From Straminergon stramineum (lineage: Eukaryota; Streptophyta; Bryopsida; Hypnales; Calliergonaceae), in contig OY987270.1 of the NCBI GenBank assembly GCA_963920665.1, forward strand, positions 13,108,019 to 13,172,018: DNA of 64,000 nucleotides, written 5' to 3'. Shown here in pieces: positions 49,696 to 63,674 of the stretch (position 1 is the first letter of the stretch; the number at the start of each line of letters is the position of its first letter). The position numbers and the translations under genes were made by a program. Under the pieces are notes generated by a model. It worked only from the letters and a program-made list of their open reading frames with translations. It had not been told where the DNA came from and ran no database searches.

Positions 49696-51258
49696 GGTAT
49701 GCTGTCCTCTTGGTTTGAAGGAGAAGAGGCCACTTACAAATGTATGCATTCTTTGATGCTGACTGGTATCTTGCTCTGTAAATAAAAGTGCTGTGATCTC
49801 TGGTGATCTGAAGTTGTATCGCTGTGAAGTCACTCACTCTTGCAAGGGGATCCTGATTTTGGTCCCATCTTCGGATGTTTGTTTCGCATTTCAAGTTCAA
49901 AAGCTATCATACTCACGTCCTACTGCTTTTTTAAATCACGTGGCAACTACCTGGAGTGGGTCATTAGAAAGAGGGTACGATTGGCGTTAGTCTAAGGATG
50001 TAGGAGTATGCTTTAGTTGGGAGATCACTATAGAGCTCGCTGGAGAGAGCAATTTGGTGCAGGGCCTAACTCTCTTGAGTTCAAATTTGTGAAAGAATTG
50101 CGTATGAATTTATTATGCAATCATGTGAATTGGGAGGTTGTAAACCACTATGGAAGGGACAGGGGACAACCCCAATTCCATGCAAAGATCAGTGACCATA
50201 GACATTTTGCCAAGTCATGTTTTCATGCACAGAAGTCCAACTTAGTATATGAATAAATGAGTTACTGTTGGTAACAGGGATCAGTTCCCTAACGATTTTA
50301 GTCCACCTTACCACTAGTGACTCCTCGAGTCTGGATGTTTATGGAGTTTAGGAAAGCTTGAAGTGAGGCCATGAGCATAGTAGCATAGGAAGTTTTTCAA
50401 TTGCAACTGGTCCCACATTGAAATTTAGCATGTTCCAACATCCGTTTTAGGTTAGATATCCAGATGTGATCAGAATAGAGACATTTTAAGCCATAATGTC
50501 AATGATGTCAGTCTTTGTTAGAATTTCCAGGTAATTTGAACGCATGAACTTGTCTATCTGTTTCATTTTCTCACATGATCTCTATAAAATTTTCTTTTAA
50601 TCTGGACACACCTCTTATAATATGTAATAATATAAATGTAAACAACTTTTCTAATGAGATACAAATGATGAAATTTGTCAATCGACTCAGAAATGTAGTT
50701 GGTGCATTCCCAATGTTGTAACGTGAAAATATTCAACTATAACTTTTTGAACTTTGAAAATTTCAACGTCGTCTAACTACCTTGTCTTACGACATTATTG
50801 GAAAAGGTGTAACTCAAAAACTTGAAGAAGCATCGTTTCATAATACATCAAAATCATCTCCGAAGGACTCGATAACTTGCAGAAACCACATGACGTAAGA
50901 CAATTGTCTAGATTAAATCCAAAATCCCAAGCATGTAGGTTAAGTACTACTTGGGGGACTGGAGCAGGAGATTTTCTTTTCGCTTCTTGTCAAATAATTG
51001 TTACATATTCTGGTATTGTAATGTGGCATTCTAAAGGCGGCTGTCCATGAAGCGAAGGCCAATGATAACAAGGAAGCTCTGCTTGGCTTCGCATACCGTA
51101 CCTGAGGTGGTAATAAAAATTACCGGCAGGGTTTTTTAATTCGACAGATTAGGCTTAAGTTCTTTGTGTTACAAGTAAGGAGGGGGTCTATTATACTTTG
51201 TGTCCAACATGCTAGATAGAGGTCGTGTGTTTCTGTTTGGGAAGACGGCCCCCATTCT
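49696..51258. other. Spacer between VHA-G and the receptor kinase
   Basis: The two genes converge here. The first and last few hundred bases should be 3' UTRs. A SINE-like repeat lies at about 50000-50290. The rest holds no supported gene. Confidence 0.4.
50000..50330 (+). repeat. SINE-like dispersed repeat downstream of VHA-G
   Basis: Reads GGGAGATCACTATAGAGCTC, GAGTTCAAATTTG (weak B-box match), TGGGAGGTTGTAAACCACTA, GGGACAACCCCAATTCCATG, CAAGTCATG, AGTCCAACTTAGTATATGAA and GTTGGTAACAGGGATCAG. These blocks are in the same order as in the copies near 21000-21300 and 33840-34300. Confidence 0.5.
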
Positions 51259-54200
51259 CTACCTGACCTTCACGAATGACACCGTTTTGCTGAGCAACTC
51301 CACAGTGTCAGATCGTTCAGATTCAGTCGCGGGCACAGAGTGCAGCGAGGTTTGATCATTGTCATCATTCCAATGGTATGAATCAACGTCCTCGTGCGGG
51401 TGTGACAAGTCCAGAATATATGAATTTGGAGATGATGAGTCTGAGGAGCTGCTGGCAATGTCCTCCAATTCGCGAACCACCTCCGCCATGTTGGGCCGGT
51501 CCTCAGGCAATCTTTCGCAGCATCTTAGAGCTATTCTCATGAACCGTTCCAGTGTCTCCCATGGACAGTGCACCACTTCGGGGTCCACAACCGTTAAGAG
51601 TTGCCCCGATTTTTCCCTCAGTTGCACCTGTTGACACCAACAGCCCAACATGAAACAAAAAGGCATCATTCAACTAGGATCAGAGAAAAGTTGATTTTAC
51701 TGTACATCTCTTTTGCGTTCTTGGTATCACCAGAGTAAGGCCGGCTTTTGAGAACATGAACAGAACCCTAGTTCTCAATGGCCCTACAATGAGGGTACCA
51801 AAAGGAGTTTGCTTATTCTATCAATGTAGAAAATCAAGGAACTCGCAATTTTTCTCACAGCAAGCAGTGTTTTGTGCACAGCTTGCGAATTCTGTCTTGT
51901 AAGGCTAATCACAATATACACTATTATAATTTCCAAGGTTAATTGTGAAATTCAAGAGGTTTGAGTGTGTTACCTCCTGTAAGAGGTTTTTGTTCCCTTT
52001 ACTTGCACGTTTGCCTGTGATAATCTCCAGAAGGACTACTCCGAAGCTGAAGACGTCGCTTTTTTCAGTCAATTGATGGGTCAGGTAGTACTCAGGGTCT
52101 ATGTAGCCCTGCAAAATCATCCGACTGCAGTATTTACTATCTCTGAGAATGAAACAAATTTAGGATAATGTGCCCACCAATCGAAACAGTGCTTTCGCAA
52201 GTTGAAAGGTCATTCTTACTATAGTGCCTTTAACACCAGTTGAGATATATTTAGCAATGTTTCCATTTGTGTCTGGCCCAGGTGCTTGCTTGGACAGTCC
52301 GAAGTCCGCCACTTTCGCTACCATCAGGTCATTCAGCAGTATGTTGTTAGCCTTGATATCACGGTGAATGATAGGGGGATCTGCCTCTGTGTGCAGATAC
52401 AACAACCCTCTTGCCGACCCTATTGCGATACGTAATCGTGTTGGGAAGTCCAAAGTTTCCCGACTGTTTTTCCCTGCATTATTCATGCACCCACGTGAAT
52501 TTCATCATATATTGATTTCATCACTCCCACTTCAGGACAGTATCACCGGACAATTTGTGGTCCACAGGACACCAATTGCCTGTTTTCAAGATATATAGAG
52601 CATTACATGCTAATCCAATATCGTGAGTGATAAAAAAACTAAGAGTGCTTACTGAACTCCAGATGTTGCCGAAGAGTACCGCCAGGCATATATTCATATA
52701 CCAGCATCTGCATAAATACCAAATTTTTGGAAGTGTTAAAAATGCTGATTCTCCACTGTTTCAAAAAAACTCTAGTGACCTACTTCGTGAACCCCTTCAT
52801 AATCTGAAGTCAAGGATGAACGTACAGAACACAAGTCACGAACCTAACGTTGTGAATCAATACCGAGAAAAATTACTATAAATCAAGAGCACTTTAAGTG
52901 CACGCGAAAGATAGACAATGCACCTGCTCTCCTTCGTCATCGCAGTAACCCACAAGCTTCACAAGGTTACGATGGTGACACCTCGACATGAATTCGATCT
53001 CGGTGTAGAACTCATTGTCACGTTGAAGGGATTCCCTTTGAGCTCTCTTGATTGCCACCTGCTGCTCCTTTCCTACCAGCTTGCCTTGGTATACCTTGCC
53101 ATATCCTCCTTCTCCTATTTCGTTGCTCACACTAAATCGGTTTGTAGCTTTTGATAGATCTTTGAACGTGAAGAATTCGACTCCGTCAACTTTTAGAGCA
53201 GGGTTTTTCTTTGCTTTTGTCACTGTCAGATAGCAGCAAAAGAGAATCAAATACCGTTTTGTAGGTAAATCCACTTGTATTTCTATTGTTTGATAGTGTA
53301 AGTGTCTATTGACTCAAGTGAAACCCTAAGAGTCTTGGAGGGTATTGAAGAAATGATCCTTCTGAGGCAAAAATCGTTCAGAAGTGCAACAAGCATTGCA
53401 AATATACAACAACAATGCAAAGTACACCTCAACCAGTTTCGTATATTAAAAGTTGGAAGGACAAAATCCATCAAGCACAATGAACGCAATGTTGATTTAA
53501 ATTGTTCGTTCATCATCCACCATCATCTGATGGCTCTCTTGAGGGCAGCATTTGGGATATTTTTTGAGTTTTACCAGCTATTTTCCTTCAATTCCCATAT
53601 TGAACCGGTTTTTCAAGTACCAAGTCCGGTTTTTCTCTAGTTTTTACTCCAAATAGAAATTTTATAGATTTTTCCACCGGTTCCTTTCTGATGTTTTCAA
53701 ATCGCACCCGGTTACTTTCCCAATTTCACAGGCTAACAATGAACTAACCGGTGGTTCTCAGAGAACTTACATTGTTTGAGGGTTAACCAGTGTGCAAGTC
53801 ATATGTCTCAATGGTGCAGTCATATTTAATTGCATGAGTTACAAATGGGGTAAAATTTGTGCACGTGGAGTACACAGCCAAATAAGTAGCTGGGTGTTTT
53901 TCTCCTAATCTTTGTATACCCATTATGTACGTGATATTTCGTAAATATACCAAAAGACCCTTGGATGAATGTGCGATAAGAAGATGTCTTGAATGAGAGA
54001 AAAAGAAAATTAGCATTATAAACACCTGAGGCTTCTTATGAGCAACAAATATATATTGTAGATGTATGTATTCATTTAAGAAAAAATTAAACATTTATAC
54101 ATACTTGAGCATAATTATTTCTTTTCTTTACGTGTACGTGTACGTGTACGCATATTCTTGTTTGCTTTCCCCCCAAAACTGATATTTATTTCGACTATAG

Positions 54201-57200
54201 AAGAAGTATTTCTGAAAGGCTTATCGTCTGACATTAGTAAAGCACATAAGTTTCAGAAACTTACTTCGAACCAATTGAGACATTTGAGCTCGAAGGGCAG
54301 TTGGCGTGCGTCGATGCCGGCACACCAAAATGAACAAGATACTCGTCACTAACACCGCAAATGCAGCAACCCCCAAAACAATTGCCACAATTACCAGTGC
54401 AGACAAACCTTTCTTTGATGCCGTCGCTCCAACTGCAAAGTAAGCATTTTCGCCATAATGAGACAGATTTATTGAAGAAATAACTAAAACCTGGGAACTC
54501 CCAATTTCATTTCTTGGGGTTTATTAGTCCCTGGTAAGGCTGAAGCTTGCTCTTTGTAAGAGATGTAGTTGCATACGAATTTGAAAGGGATAAATTGAGT
54601 ACCTACCTATTTGAGCGCTGCGTGGCCCAAAGCTGATCAATTCGTAGGGTCCAAAGACCTCACTATCTGGAATGAGCCACTGAGAGAATGAATTATACAA
54701 TCTGACGAACTCTGTATCGACAAACCTGGTGTGATTTTCGTCCGGAAAAAGCAGGATGGTCAAGACTAGCCGAGGCCCCTTTTGCCACGTATAGGACCGG
54801 AGGAATACTTGGGGCTGAGTCAAATTAAGTCCAACTGAAATCCAGCTCAGGAATGCTGATTCGTAGCGATCAAACAAGGAAAAGCCGGGGCTTAAAAGGC
54901 GAAAACCTACAGTGATATTTTCGCATGAAAAACATGTATTGGATGGGTACTCCGTCTGTGAGGTTGTGTCATATTGGACTACTTCATTGGGAACGGGGAT
55001 GCACAGAGGGTTCAATGTTGTGGAACTCATGTTGGTGGGGCATACGGCTGGATTTCCTGCAAACCTACCCTACCCCGAGGTCATTCGAAACTTTCACCGT
55101 CATAATCGGAGAAACAACAAAGGAAAATTCGACTAGACTCTTGGCAGACTGGAGATAACAAAATGAATCTGGTCACCAGAATGAATCTGTACAAGTGGCA
55201 CATATCTGACTTGGGATATGTATTTGTTTGTTCAATTCATCTTTGTGTCAGAGATGCCACTTACCGGACCTCGGTGTCAGAGTTGGCTGCCAGAATTGCC
55301 AAGGACTGGCCAGATGCTTCGAGAGTGTTGTTTTGAAAATCTCTGCACATCATGCACAGATCTTCTTCAAAAACTGTACAAGAATGCTGTATAATAAGCT
55401 CATTTGTTTTTTGTAATAATGTCAACCAAAACATCTATGGGCAGAGTAAGAGGAAATCACAATATCAAATGGGCTCTAGTCAATGCAGTAACTCAGAGAA
55501 ACAATAGCTTGTCTATCATAATCTTATTTTGAGCCGGGTTTTATTTGCCAACAAGCAGTTCCTGAACAGTAATCTCAAAGAGTTATGTCACTGGAGACTT
55601 ACATCACAGCACTAAAACTACTGCTGTTAAAAGTCGGTGCAGTACCCAAATTCATTGGAACAAAGCCGCTAAGCTGATTGTTCCGCACCATTCTATTCCA
55701 TGGAGACAGTAGTTGTTATGAGGAGATATACTGCGTAAATCGATCGTCGATCACCTTGTGCGTCCCACTCCGCTAAGAGTTTAGTTGCAGGTTCCAGTCA
55801 AGAAGTTCTACTGGTGAACTGCTCTCAACCATTGTACACGAAAAAAAGTACATGCGATTGTGCGACAAATGAATTGAATAAGAGCTGTGCTGGGGGAAAG
55901 CAGGCTTACAGGACTTGTAAATGCTGAAGATTGCCTATTGAATCAGGAATCTGTCCAGTTAATTGGTTATTTGATAGGTCTCTGCAAACAAAACCAACCA
56001 CATGTATACAAGGAAAACATCTGAGTTCTACAACTGAAGAGCGGGCAAGAAAGTCTCCGAGGTCACCTAGCCAGGTCTGACATGAGGAAGAATCATGGTG
56101 TAAAACTAGGAAAGCACAGGCTGAGCATGTTGTAGACATGACTTACAGGCTCGTCAAATTTGTTGGGAATGTAGAAGGAAGTGGACCAGTCAGATTGTTG
56201 TGGCTCAAATCTCTGGAAAATAATACAATACTCAGTGGAATGGATGGCAAAGGCCATTTACCCTGTTTAACCAGAGGTTTGATCTCTAAGTTTCAAATTA
56301 TGTATGTGTTTGTCTTATAATTATTTAAATGAGGATCTGAAGTTCTTGTAAAGATGATGTTGAAGTGAAGTGCAAATCTCATTGATTAACTTACAGTACG
56401 TTCAAACTTTGAAGGCCCCCCAAATCTAGAATCATCCCGCTGATACCACAATTGCGCAAGCTTCTGCATCAAATGAAAATGATAATCTCAGTTCCCTCCT
56501 CTTCCCGATCTCATTAATGAGAACATTTTCATATTCAATGAACCTGAACTGACGCTAGCAGAAGTTTCAGTAGTGAGCCAATAGAGCATGTAGTTTGTAA
56601 TTACAGAATATTAAACCAAAAAATGAGCATTTCAAAAATTTAAGCCCTGTTTATTCTCCTAAACTTAGTACCAGAGCTCACAAGATACTGACAATGTGCT
56701 GAGCGTCGTGATGTTCCACCATGTTGCTGGAATCGTAGCATTCTCAGAGAACCGATTGTTATCAAGCTGACTGCAAATTGACATCCAACAGGATTTTTCT
56801 AACCGATCTTTGCATTGTGTCTTAAAGATCTCAAGGTGATTGAATCAAAATAAGAAATAAATAAACCATCAAACCTGATTTGCAATCTCCTCGAACATGC
56901 ACTCAAATTGAACTATTGAAAATCAGATTGAGCAACTTCTCACATGATTTGCAACAATGTCGCATTGGCAATTTCAGATGGCAGTTGTCCACTTAGTGCA
57001 TTATTGTCGAGCAGTCTGACCACAAGTCAAAATCCAACATTAATACGCATCCTACTCGTCTAATACATCGACTTCAGCTCTCAAGGAAGAAGGCATATCG
57101 TGCAGGTACTCAACACTGATGCTTGGTCTTACATGTGCGTGAGAAGTGGAAGTGCTCCAAGCTCTTTGGGGATGGTCCCGTTGAGCGCATTGTCGAACAT

Positions 57201-60200
57201 GTGCCTTCACCGATCAACAGCAAAGGTAATTAGCGTCTATTGTGTTTATATTCCTTACTTTCAATTAATCCTGAGGGAATATGTTGAAGGAAAAGTTCAA
57301 TCCCGAACTAAGACGTGCCACTTTCCATTACTTCAAAAAATCCCAGGTTCATCCTTAATTCGCAAAACAGCTAGATGCACTCAAAACACACACAATTCAC
57401 AGGACACTCAAGATGCTCACAGATGCTCAATACTGCGGAGACTTCCAAAAGCAGTGGGGATTGGTCCTGTAATTTGGTTCTGGTCAATCTGAATCCTATT
57501 CAGTTGTGACAATTGCCCAACTTCTTGGGGAAGAATTCCAGAGAGCTGATTTCCACTCAGCAACCTGTCCAAATACGACATATTCAAACAACCAGAACAG
57601 TTGATGATCTTCACAAATTCTTTCCTTTGAATTGAGTATGCATGATGAACTGGAGTCTTAGATATTTTAACAAATATGAATTAGAAGAATATTTTCGTTT
57701 ATCAATATCATGCAAATCTATCTGTCAACGAGTGATTCTTGGGCACGCATCCTGATTTAAAATTGTAGATTTCCGCACTCGTCCTTCTTTGATACAATTG
57801 CGTGAAATCTTCACATTTTTTTAACATTTCCAATGAACCAATGATTTGGGTCAACGTTTGATCATACTCTGAAATGGCATCACACGGGATAAGTGTATCC
57901 CAATAATCTCTATAAGCTAAGAATCCAAATGAATCATGCAGTTAGACGTACAAAAATTGCAGATTTGACAACTGCCCAAATGAAGACGGAATGCTCCCTG
58001 TCAAGTTATTCCACATCATATTCCTGAAACAACAATAGAGAAATTAATGCTTCAAATTCTTGGGCTACCCTCTTGTAGCAATAGCAATTTTAGCGCAACA
58101 ATTTCCTGATACAATATTCCAGGTCTAAAACAAAATAGAATAAGACATGTACTAAAGCAAATAACACAACAAACTCACAAGGTCTCCAGTTTGGAGAGGT
58201 CTCCTAGTTCAGGTGCCAAACTACCACCGAGGTTGAACTGGAAGAGCCGTCTGCAGAAAACCCGCAAATATCAGGTTCGTACTTTCATTGAGAAAATGAG
58301 TGAAGGTGAAGATCAAATTCTTCAAAAGGAAAAATTTAAAGAAACCTACAACTCGATGACGTTTGTGATATTGCTGGGTCCGGTCGGTGGTGAACAAATG
58401 ACCCCATTCCAACCAATCTCGCAAGGGTTGTTGCCTTTCCAATTGCTTAGCTGGAGATCTGGGTCTAGCAAAGTCCTTTTAATTGCTTGAAGGGCCAGAG
58501 CTTCACACATTGCCAAAGACATATTTCGTCAAGTATATGCAGCGTCTCCTCATCTACCAATACAGATTACACTATTTGTCCTGTTAGTGAGGGGGAAATT
58601 AGCGTCACCTCAAAATTTTATTTTTGTGCAAATTGGTAAAATACAAAGTATTCCAACCTACACTAATTAAAAAAATTTTGACTTTAATATCTTAGTGTCA
58701 CATGCACTATTAAAATAGCAGCATCTTCAATCAACAGGTACCTAAAAGAAATACCTATTTTTTGCCTCATAGTAAATCAAATTTGCATGTGAAAATGTCA
58801 AGTCTCCTACTTAGAACTAGAGTAGATGAACAAAGCGGCTATTCATAGATACATCACTCTTAGTTGCTTCAACGTTCCAAATGTGTTCTCTCCTATTGAG
58901 ACTATGACTCATTGTTTGGGCCTGAAGTGTGTTACTTTTGAAAATCTATAACATGTTCTCTCAGTCAGAGAAAAATTCAGATTCTACTTGTAACATCTCT
59001 GCAAATTTGCTGATCTGTTCAACTGAGAATTTCACTATGTGAGCACTCAATAGACACTAGACACTGAATCTAACATTGTTGCTTTAAGATGCCGCTACCT
59101 TCGGACATATCATTGTAATTAGTAGTTACTGTGCTTCATCGCACCTATCAAGAAAATAAAAAACTTCAAGTTGCAACTCTTGCATTCCTATTTATCATGC
59201 CTTTTTACATCGACGCATACATCAATCACCGAATACCTATCAAAAAGATCAAAAAGCCAAAAAAAATCACCGAAGACCTAATTTTAGTAACTAATCCATT
59301 CCTCCATGGTGCAACTGACGTTTGCGTATTTCTTGCTACCGTATTTGTATGAGAATATTGCTGACATTACATGTCACTGAGATTACCTGTCAGTGATATT
59401 CTCTTACAAAAGTAGTAACCCTAAGTGGATTAACTCACAGCTTATCCAAATTTACACTTGCTGTGGTTCTCTCTCTCTTCCACAGTTCAGCGAGAAATGA
59501 ACCAAAGTATAATTATGCGAAAGAACTTCCACAGCTCTTAGATAAGGTAAACCAGCCTATGACAGGTAGAATGACCGGTTTACATTGTTCACATTTTTGA
59601 AAATTTTGAATTTTTTTACCATATAAAGACAAACATGAGAAATGGAGAGAGAAATTGAAATTTTATCTTTTTGACAAAGTATGAATTTTTTCTGAATTTT
59701 TGAAGTATGCTGCCTTATTAGCCCAAAATAATTTGTAGACTACTCCAAAACCATCAAAAAGCATACCCATCATGGTCATCAAACCACCTAAAGCAATAAC
59801 AATATTTCCTAACATGGCTGCAATATTTTTTGATATGGGCATGACATAAAGGAATAAAAAATTTAGTTCTTATAATGAATATACACTAGAAAGGTAGAAG
59901 TTCCTAAAGCAGTCACTAATAAATCCATCACCATCACCCAAAGCACTAATTTTGTCCATTAACCTACCTAAGGAAGTCCTAATTTCATTTTCTAGATAAT
60001 ATTTGCCATGGATTGATGGAAGATTGTAATGGATGGTTTTGTAGGTGTCTGCATTAGATGCATTAGAGAGTTGGCCTGTCATGGGCTGGTTTACATTATG
60101 TGATATCAAATAGAAACAGTCGCTTCAAAGAAAAGGAGAAGCCTTCCGTGCACTTACTGTCATTTGGGTTTGTGACGGCATCCGTGGGACCAATGCGGAG

Positions 60201-60287
60201 CGCCATCACCGCCAAGAGAATAAGCACCGCTCTTGCGAATCCTGCCTTCCAGATGCAGGCCATGGCGCCGGCGCCCTCCTCTCTCAT
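51259..60287 (-). CDS. LRR-VIII-1 receptor-like kinase
   Basis: Plasma-membrane receptor kinase of the clade that includes At5g01950, At1g06840 and HPCA1. Twenty exons: 60158-60287, 58353-58500, 58179-58250, 57952-58023, 57421-57564, 57133-57204, 56944-57015, 56693-56770, 56395-56463, 56147-56212, 55910-55981, 55603-55692, 55265-55342, 54607-55064, 54265-54432, 52924-53222, 52653-52707, 52220-52473, 51974-52108, 51259-51627; 2901 nt, 966 aa. A signal peptide is followed by an LRR N-cap ([19 protein letters not shown]), about ten LRRs, a Cys-rich juxtamembrane domain with the family mark VFGPYEL, one membrane helix near 552-577, and an intact RD kinase: [10 protein letters not shown]655, HRD (D753), DFG (D771). 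A Ser/Asp-rich tail follows. The first ATG is at 60287; 60263 is an alternative. Exon 2 ends in a weak GTTGTA donor, needed because the next GT lies beyond a stop. The ligand is unknown. Confidence 0.93.
54130..54150. repeat. Short ACGTGT tandem repeat in receptor-kinase intron 15
   Basis: Three and a half ACGTGT units in the long intron between the membrane-helix exon and the first kinase exon. The ACGT cores resemble bZIP sites, but the setting is intronic and no role is shown. Confidence 0.5.
59548..60094. mobile_element. TIR element inside receptor-kinase intron 1
   Basis: Ends are GTAAACCAGCCTATGACAGG (59548) and CCTGTCATGGGCTGGTTTAC (60094), an inverted repeat of 20 bases with one mismatch. 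547 bp, AT-rich, non-coding. No target duplication is clear. It explains a third of the unusually long first intron. Confidence 0.65.
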
Positions 60288-61804
60288 GGCTTCTCTAAAA
60301 CTATCTGCGCAGGAAAGATTCTCAGTCCATATCCGAGTATCATAGTCAATCACTAAATTGCAAACCGACTTGCTGGAAGTGCTTAATTGATCTACGTATA
60401 GACTCTAAACGATTGCGCTCCTTGATCATCTGGTCTCGAAGTAAAGCACGTCACTATCAAATAACCGTTGACGATTATAACTCGCTCGCTCTGCTCAAAG
60501 CCAGTGAGAGTACTTTGTTTCAAGTAATGAAGTCAGTGTGAACATGCGCTCACCCGCTCCTTCCATGTGCTTACAGCTAGCAGCATAGCAGCTTCCTAGC
60601 AATACTTAATTGCTTTGAAGTCGGAACTCGAGTTTGAGATTTTGTATTGCTCCTTCTCCACGCACAACGATCCCACTGCAGAATTCACTCTAGAATTGTC
60701 TACTGTAACGTCGCATGGTTCGCAGCCTCGAAAATAATTCAGGGTTCCAAGTCCGTCACAAATAAAGAAATGGCGAATTCGTTGAAGCTTCCGTCACTTG
60801 AAGAAACGCAAATTATCTCAGCACAGACGCTCCAATCAAAACTTATGATGATCTCCACGAGGACATGGCGTTCTTCAGCAAATTCTTCGAACCTGCCGAC
60901 AATTAAAACGCATGCACTTCAACGAACACTGACCATTCCATGTCGCACGCGCGTCAAGAGTCAATTAAACTCGTCTACTTAATAAATTCAGTTCTTGTAC
61001 GATTCCAAACGCTGAAGCCAAATCGCTACGAAGTACTTATCCATGGATGAATTCGCAGTGCAATACTTACCATTTCTGCAAGACTCTAAACAATATTGAG
61101 AAAGGCTGCTGCCAATGAATTACAACAATAGCAAGATCGACGAATTGAAGTGCACATCAGAACGAGTTCCATCAAGCAAGCACAACCGGGGAGACGAAGC
61201 TAAGCACGAGCTATCGAGATTCTTTGCTTGAAAGAACCTCCCCCAGACGACATCTAAGAAATCCAACACCAAGACGAGCTCACTGACAATGTCAGCAATT
61301 ATTTCCACATGACAAGAGAACCGCATCAGCCCTAAAACACGGAAATCGGGAACCATAAGAGAAGCGCGACGCGATGGAGGATGTCTACTGATGTTGATTG
61401 TCTAAGCTTAAGGTAGTGGCGATTCCGAATTCAAAAATCATTTCGAGACTCGCCACTACAGTAGACAATAAAGATGAATATATAAGTTACTTATCCGTCC
61501 GCGCGCGTCCATGAGTCGTTGCAGGCGCGGCGACTGCCGGCACGTGCGCTTTTGCCAGCACCTTTGCGGAGAAGGCGATGAGGAAGAAGCGCTGCGAGAG
61601 CCGCCTTCGATAAGCTTAATTAACTTCTCAGCAACAGGAAAGCAACAACAGAGAACTTCAAAGGTTTCTGCGTCTTGTGCCCTCAGGACTAACATAGACT
61701 AGACTAGGTCTCGTGAGTCCATCTTGGTTTTGTATTCGAGAACCGAGGTCAGTCGAACTGAGTTTGGCGAAAGGGGACTTTTGCATTGCCAATCTTTGAT
61801 TTCT
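60288..61804. other. Receptor-kinase upstream region, no gene seen
   Basis: Gene-like base composition throughout, suited to promoter, 5' UTR and perhaps an upstream non-coding exon. Open frames on both strands (for example 60647-60982 plus, 61456-61695 minus) have no recognised motif, so none is called. Confidence 0.35.
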
Positions 61805-61953
61805 TTAACCCTTAAACGTCGTAGCGGCCATTTTGTGTCCAATGGGTGACTTCACTGTTGACTATAGAAAAACAAAATGCACCTAGTGGTTCAATAATTG
61901 GAGCAATTTTGATGACTACCTTGGTCATGGGGGCTTTGTCCTTTAAGGGTTAA
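61805..61953 (+). mobile_element. 149-bp TTAA/CCC MITE-like element
   Basis: Starts TTAACCCTTAAACG and ends TCCTTTAAGGGTTAA, each with an outer TTAA. It is the smallest member of the TTAA/CCC group and has no coding capacity. Its right end is included in a 66-bp tandem duplication. Confidence 0.6.
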
Positions 61954-62048
61954 ACTAAGTTACGCGGTTTGGAGAAATTCCCAACCTTGGTCGTGGGGGC
62001 TTTGTCCTTGAAGGATTAAACTAAGTTACACGGTCTGGAGAAGTCCAC
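61917..62048 (+). repeat. 66-bp tandem duplication
   Basis: The stretch CCTTGGTC-TGGGGGCTTTGTCC through TAAACTAAGTTAC and CGGT-TGGAGAA occurs twice, spaced 66 bases apart, with about seven differences. The first copy contains the right end of the small TTAA element. Confidence 0.75.
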
Positions 62049-63674
62049 AACAAACTAGGATTATGCTTTTGTATGGGTTCCTTGACCTCCTCCAATCAAT
62101 CCTTAAGAGTTTTTGTTCAATAGTCAACAACAGGTTTTGTTGGTAACCCCGAAAGGACCAATAGGCTACCAAGTCACCACATGTGGCTCTTGCAACTACA
62201 CTTGTAGAAAATTCGAAATGTGAACCTCACTAATAGTTCATGAACAACAAAGAGATTCCTCAATGATTTTTTCTACTATATCCATCAATACAATTTGATT
62301 GAGAAATGATCACTAGGGAGAGATTTGTGGTGAATTTTGGGGGAATGGAAAAGGCACTCTAGGTTGTCACTTCACATACTCATATCTTTTTTTTCCGCCA
62401 CTCAAAATGATTTGAAAAAAATTACACATCTAAATCATGATTATATGTACCTATGGGGAAAAAATTAGAATTTTTGGATCACTTTTGAGCATTCCAATTT
62501 CAATGCATGTACAAAGTTCCACCTAATTGGATATCTTTCATCAATCTTGTCAATGGTGGCATTATTTCAAAAATTGTGTGATATTGTTGAACTTTTTTTC
62601 ATAGAAAAGCTACATAAGTCTTCTTTCATTTCTATAGTGACAATCATCAAAACCATTCCACACACTTAGAGAACTATGTTTGTTACAAGAGATAGTCAAG
62701 AAAACAAGAACTATGCTAGACATCCCTTGCTAGTCATTTTATTGGGGGTTAAGGGAATTTAAGGTGAAGGCTAGAGCTAGGAGACCTCTATTGCAGTCCA
62801 AAATAAGTTCATATATGTTGAATTTGTTTAAATTGATGGCGCCATTTCACAACTTTGGCACTTTTCTAGTTTAGATTGTATAATTTGAAATCTACACTTG
62901 TCCAAGATGACATTTTTATGGTTTAGACAACTTAGTTTGAAATATATACCTATTCTCGGTGGCACTTTGATAGTTTAAACCACACAATCTGAAAATAGTG
63001 TATGAAAATATGGAATATGCCATTTTAATGAAATTACCTATATAGGTTTTAACTAGGCCATATATGCATATAGAAATCAAAACTCAAAAACATTGTCATT
63101 AGACGTGTATAAAACAAATCTCATGAAACAAAGAAAAAAGAAACATCAAAGGATTAGAACAATTGTTGAAAGCTCAAAATTGACACCTCACTTTTGAATA
63201 TACCACTTTTAAAATATAGACAAGTGCCTAGAGTAAGCTTGGTATATACTTGGTTTCATCTCTTGAAAGGACTAGCTCAATGACTACATAGTCAAACATT
63301 GTTTCCAAGTAAGATAATCAAGTTTTAAAAACAAAAGTCAAAAGTTCTAAATTATTAACACTCATAGACATACTCATAGAAAACACAAACACTCATTTGG
63401 AGAACAATATCCATCAGTATCCTATAATTAGTAAGAAATTATTGATATAACTCAAACTTGATTCAATTATGCATATGTATCACTAACAAAGTGGAACACT
63501 AAACATTGAATGAATATAATCCATTCGACTACTCAGTTACAAGTCACTTTTTGGATCCTGTGACTGAAATTTCTTCGAGATAATGACCTTGAGCATGAAT
63601 ATAAAAACACCAGTAGCAATGGTAGCAATCATGTTGACAGCTTAATATGCTACTCCCAATATAGATTATGGTTG
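62049..63674. other. AT-rich spacer, no gene seen
   Basis: Low-GC DNA without supported exons, RNA genes or terminal repeats up to the possible gene end at 63675. Confidence 0.35.

Noticed and set aside
49444..49833. 129-codon minus-strand open frame
   Set aside because: It is antisense to VHA-G exon 2, whose plus-strand reading is a complete, well-matched subunit G.
60647..60982. 111-codon plus-strand open frame upstream of the receptor kinase
   Set aside because: No domain, no clear start context and no supporting neighbouring exons; likely chance in promoter or UTR DNA.
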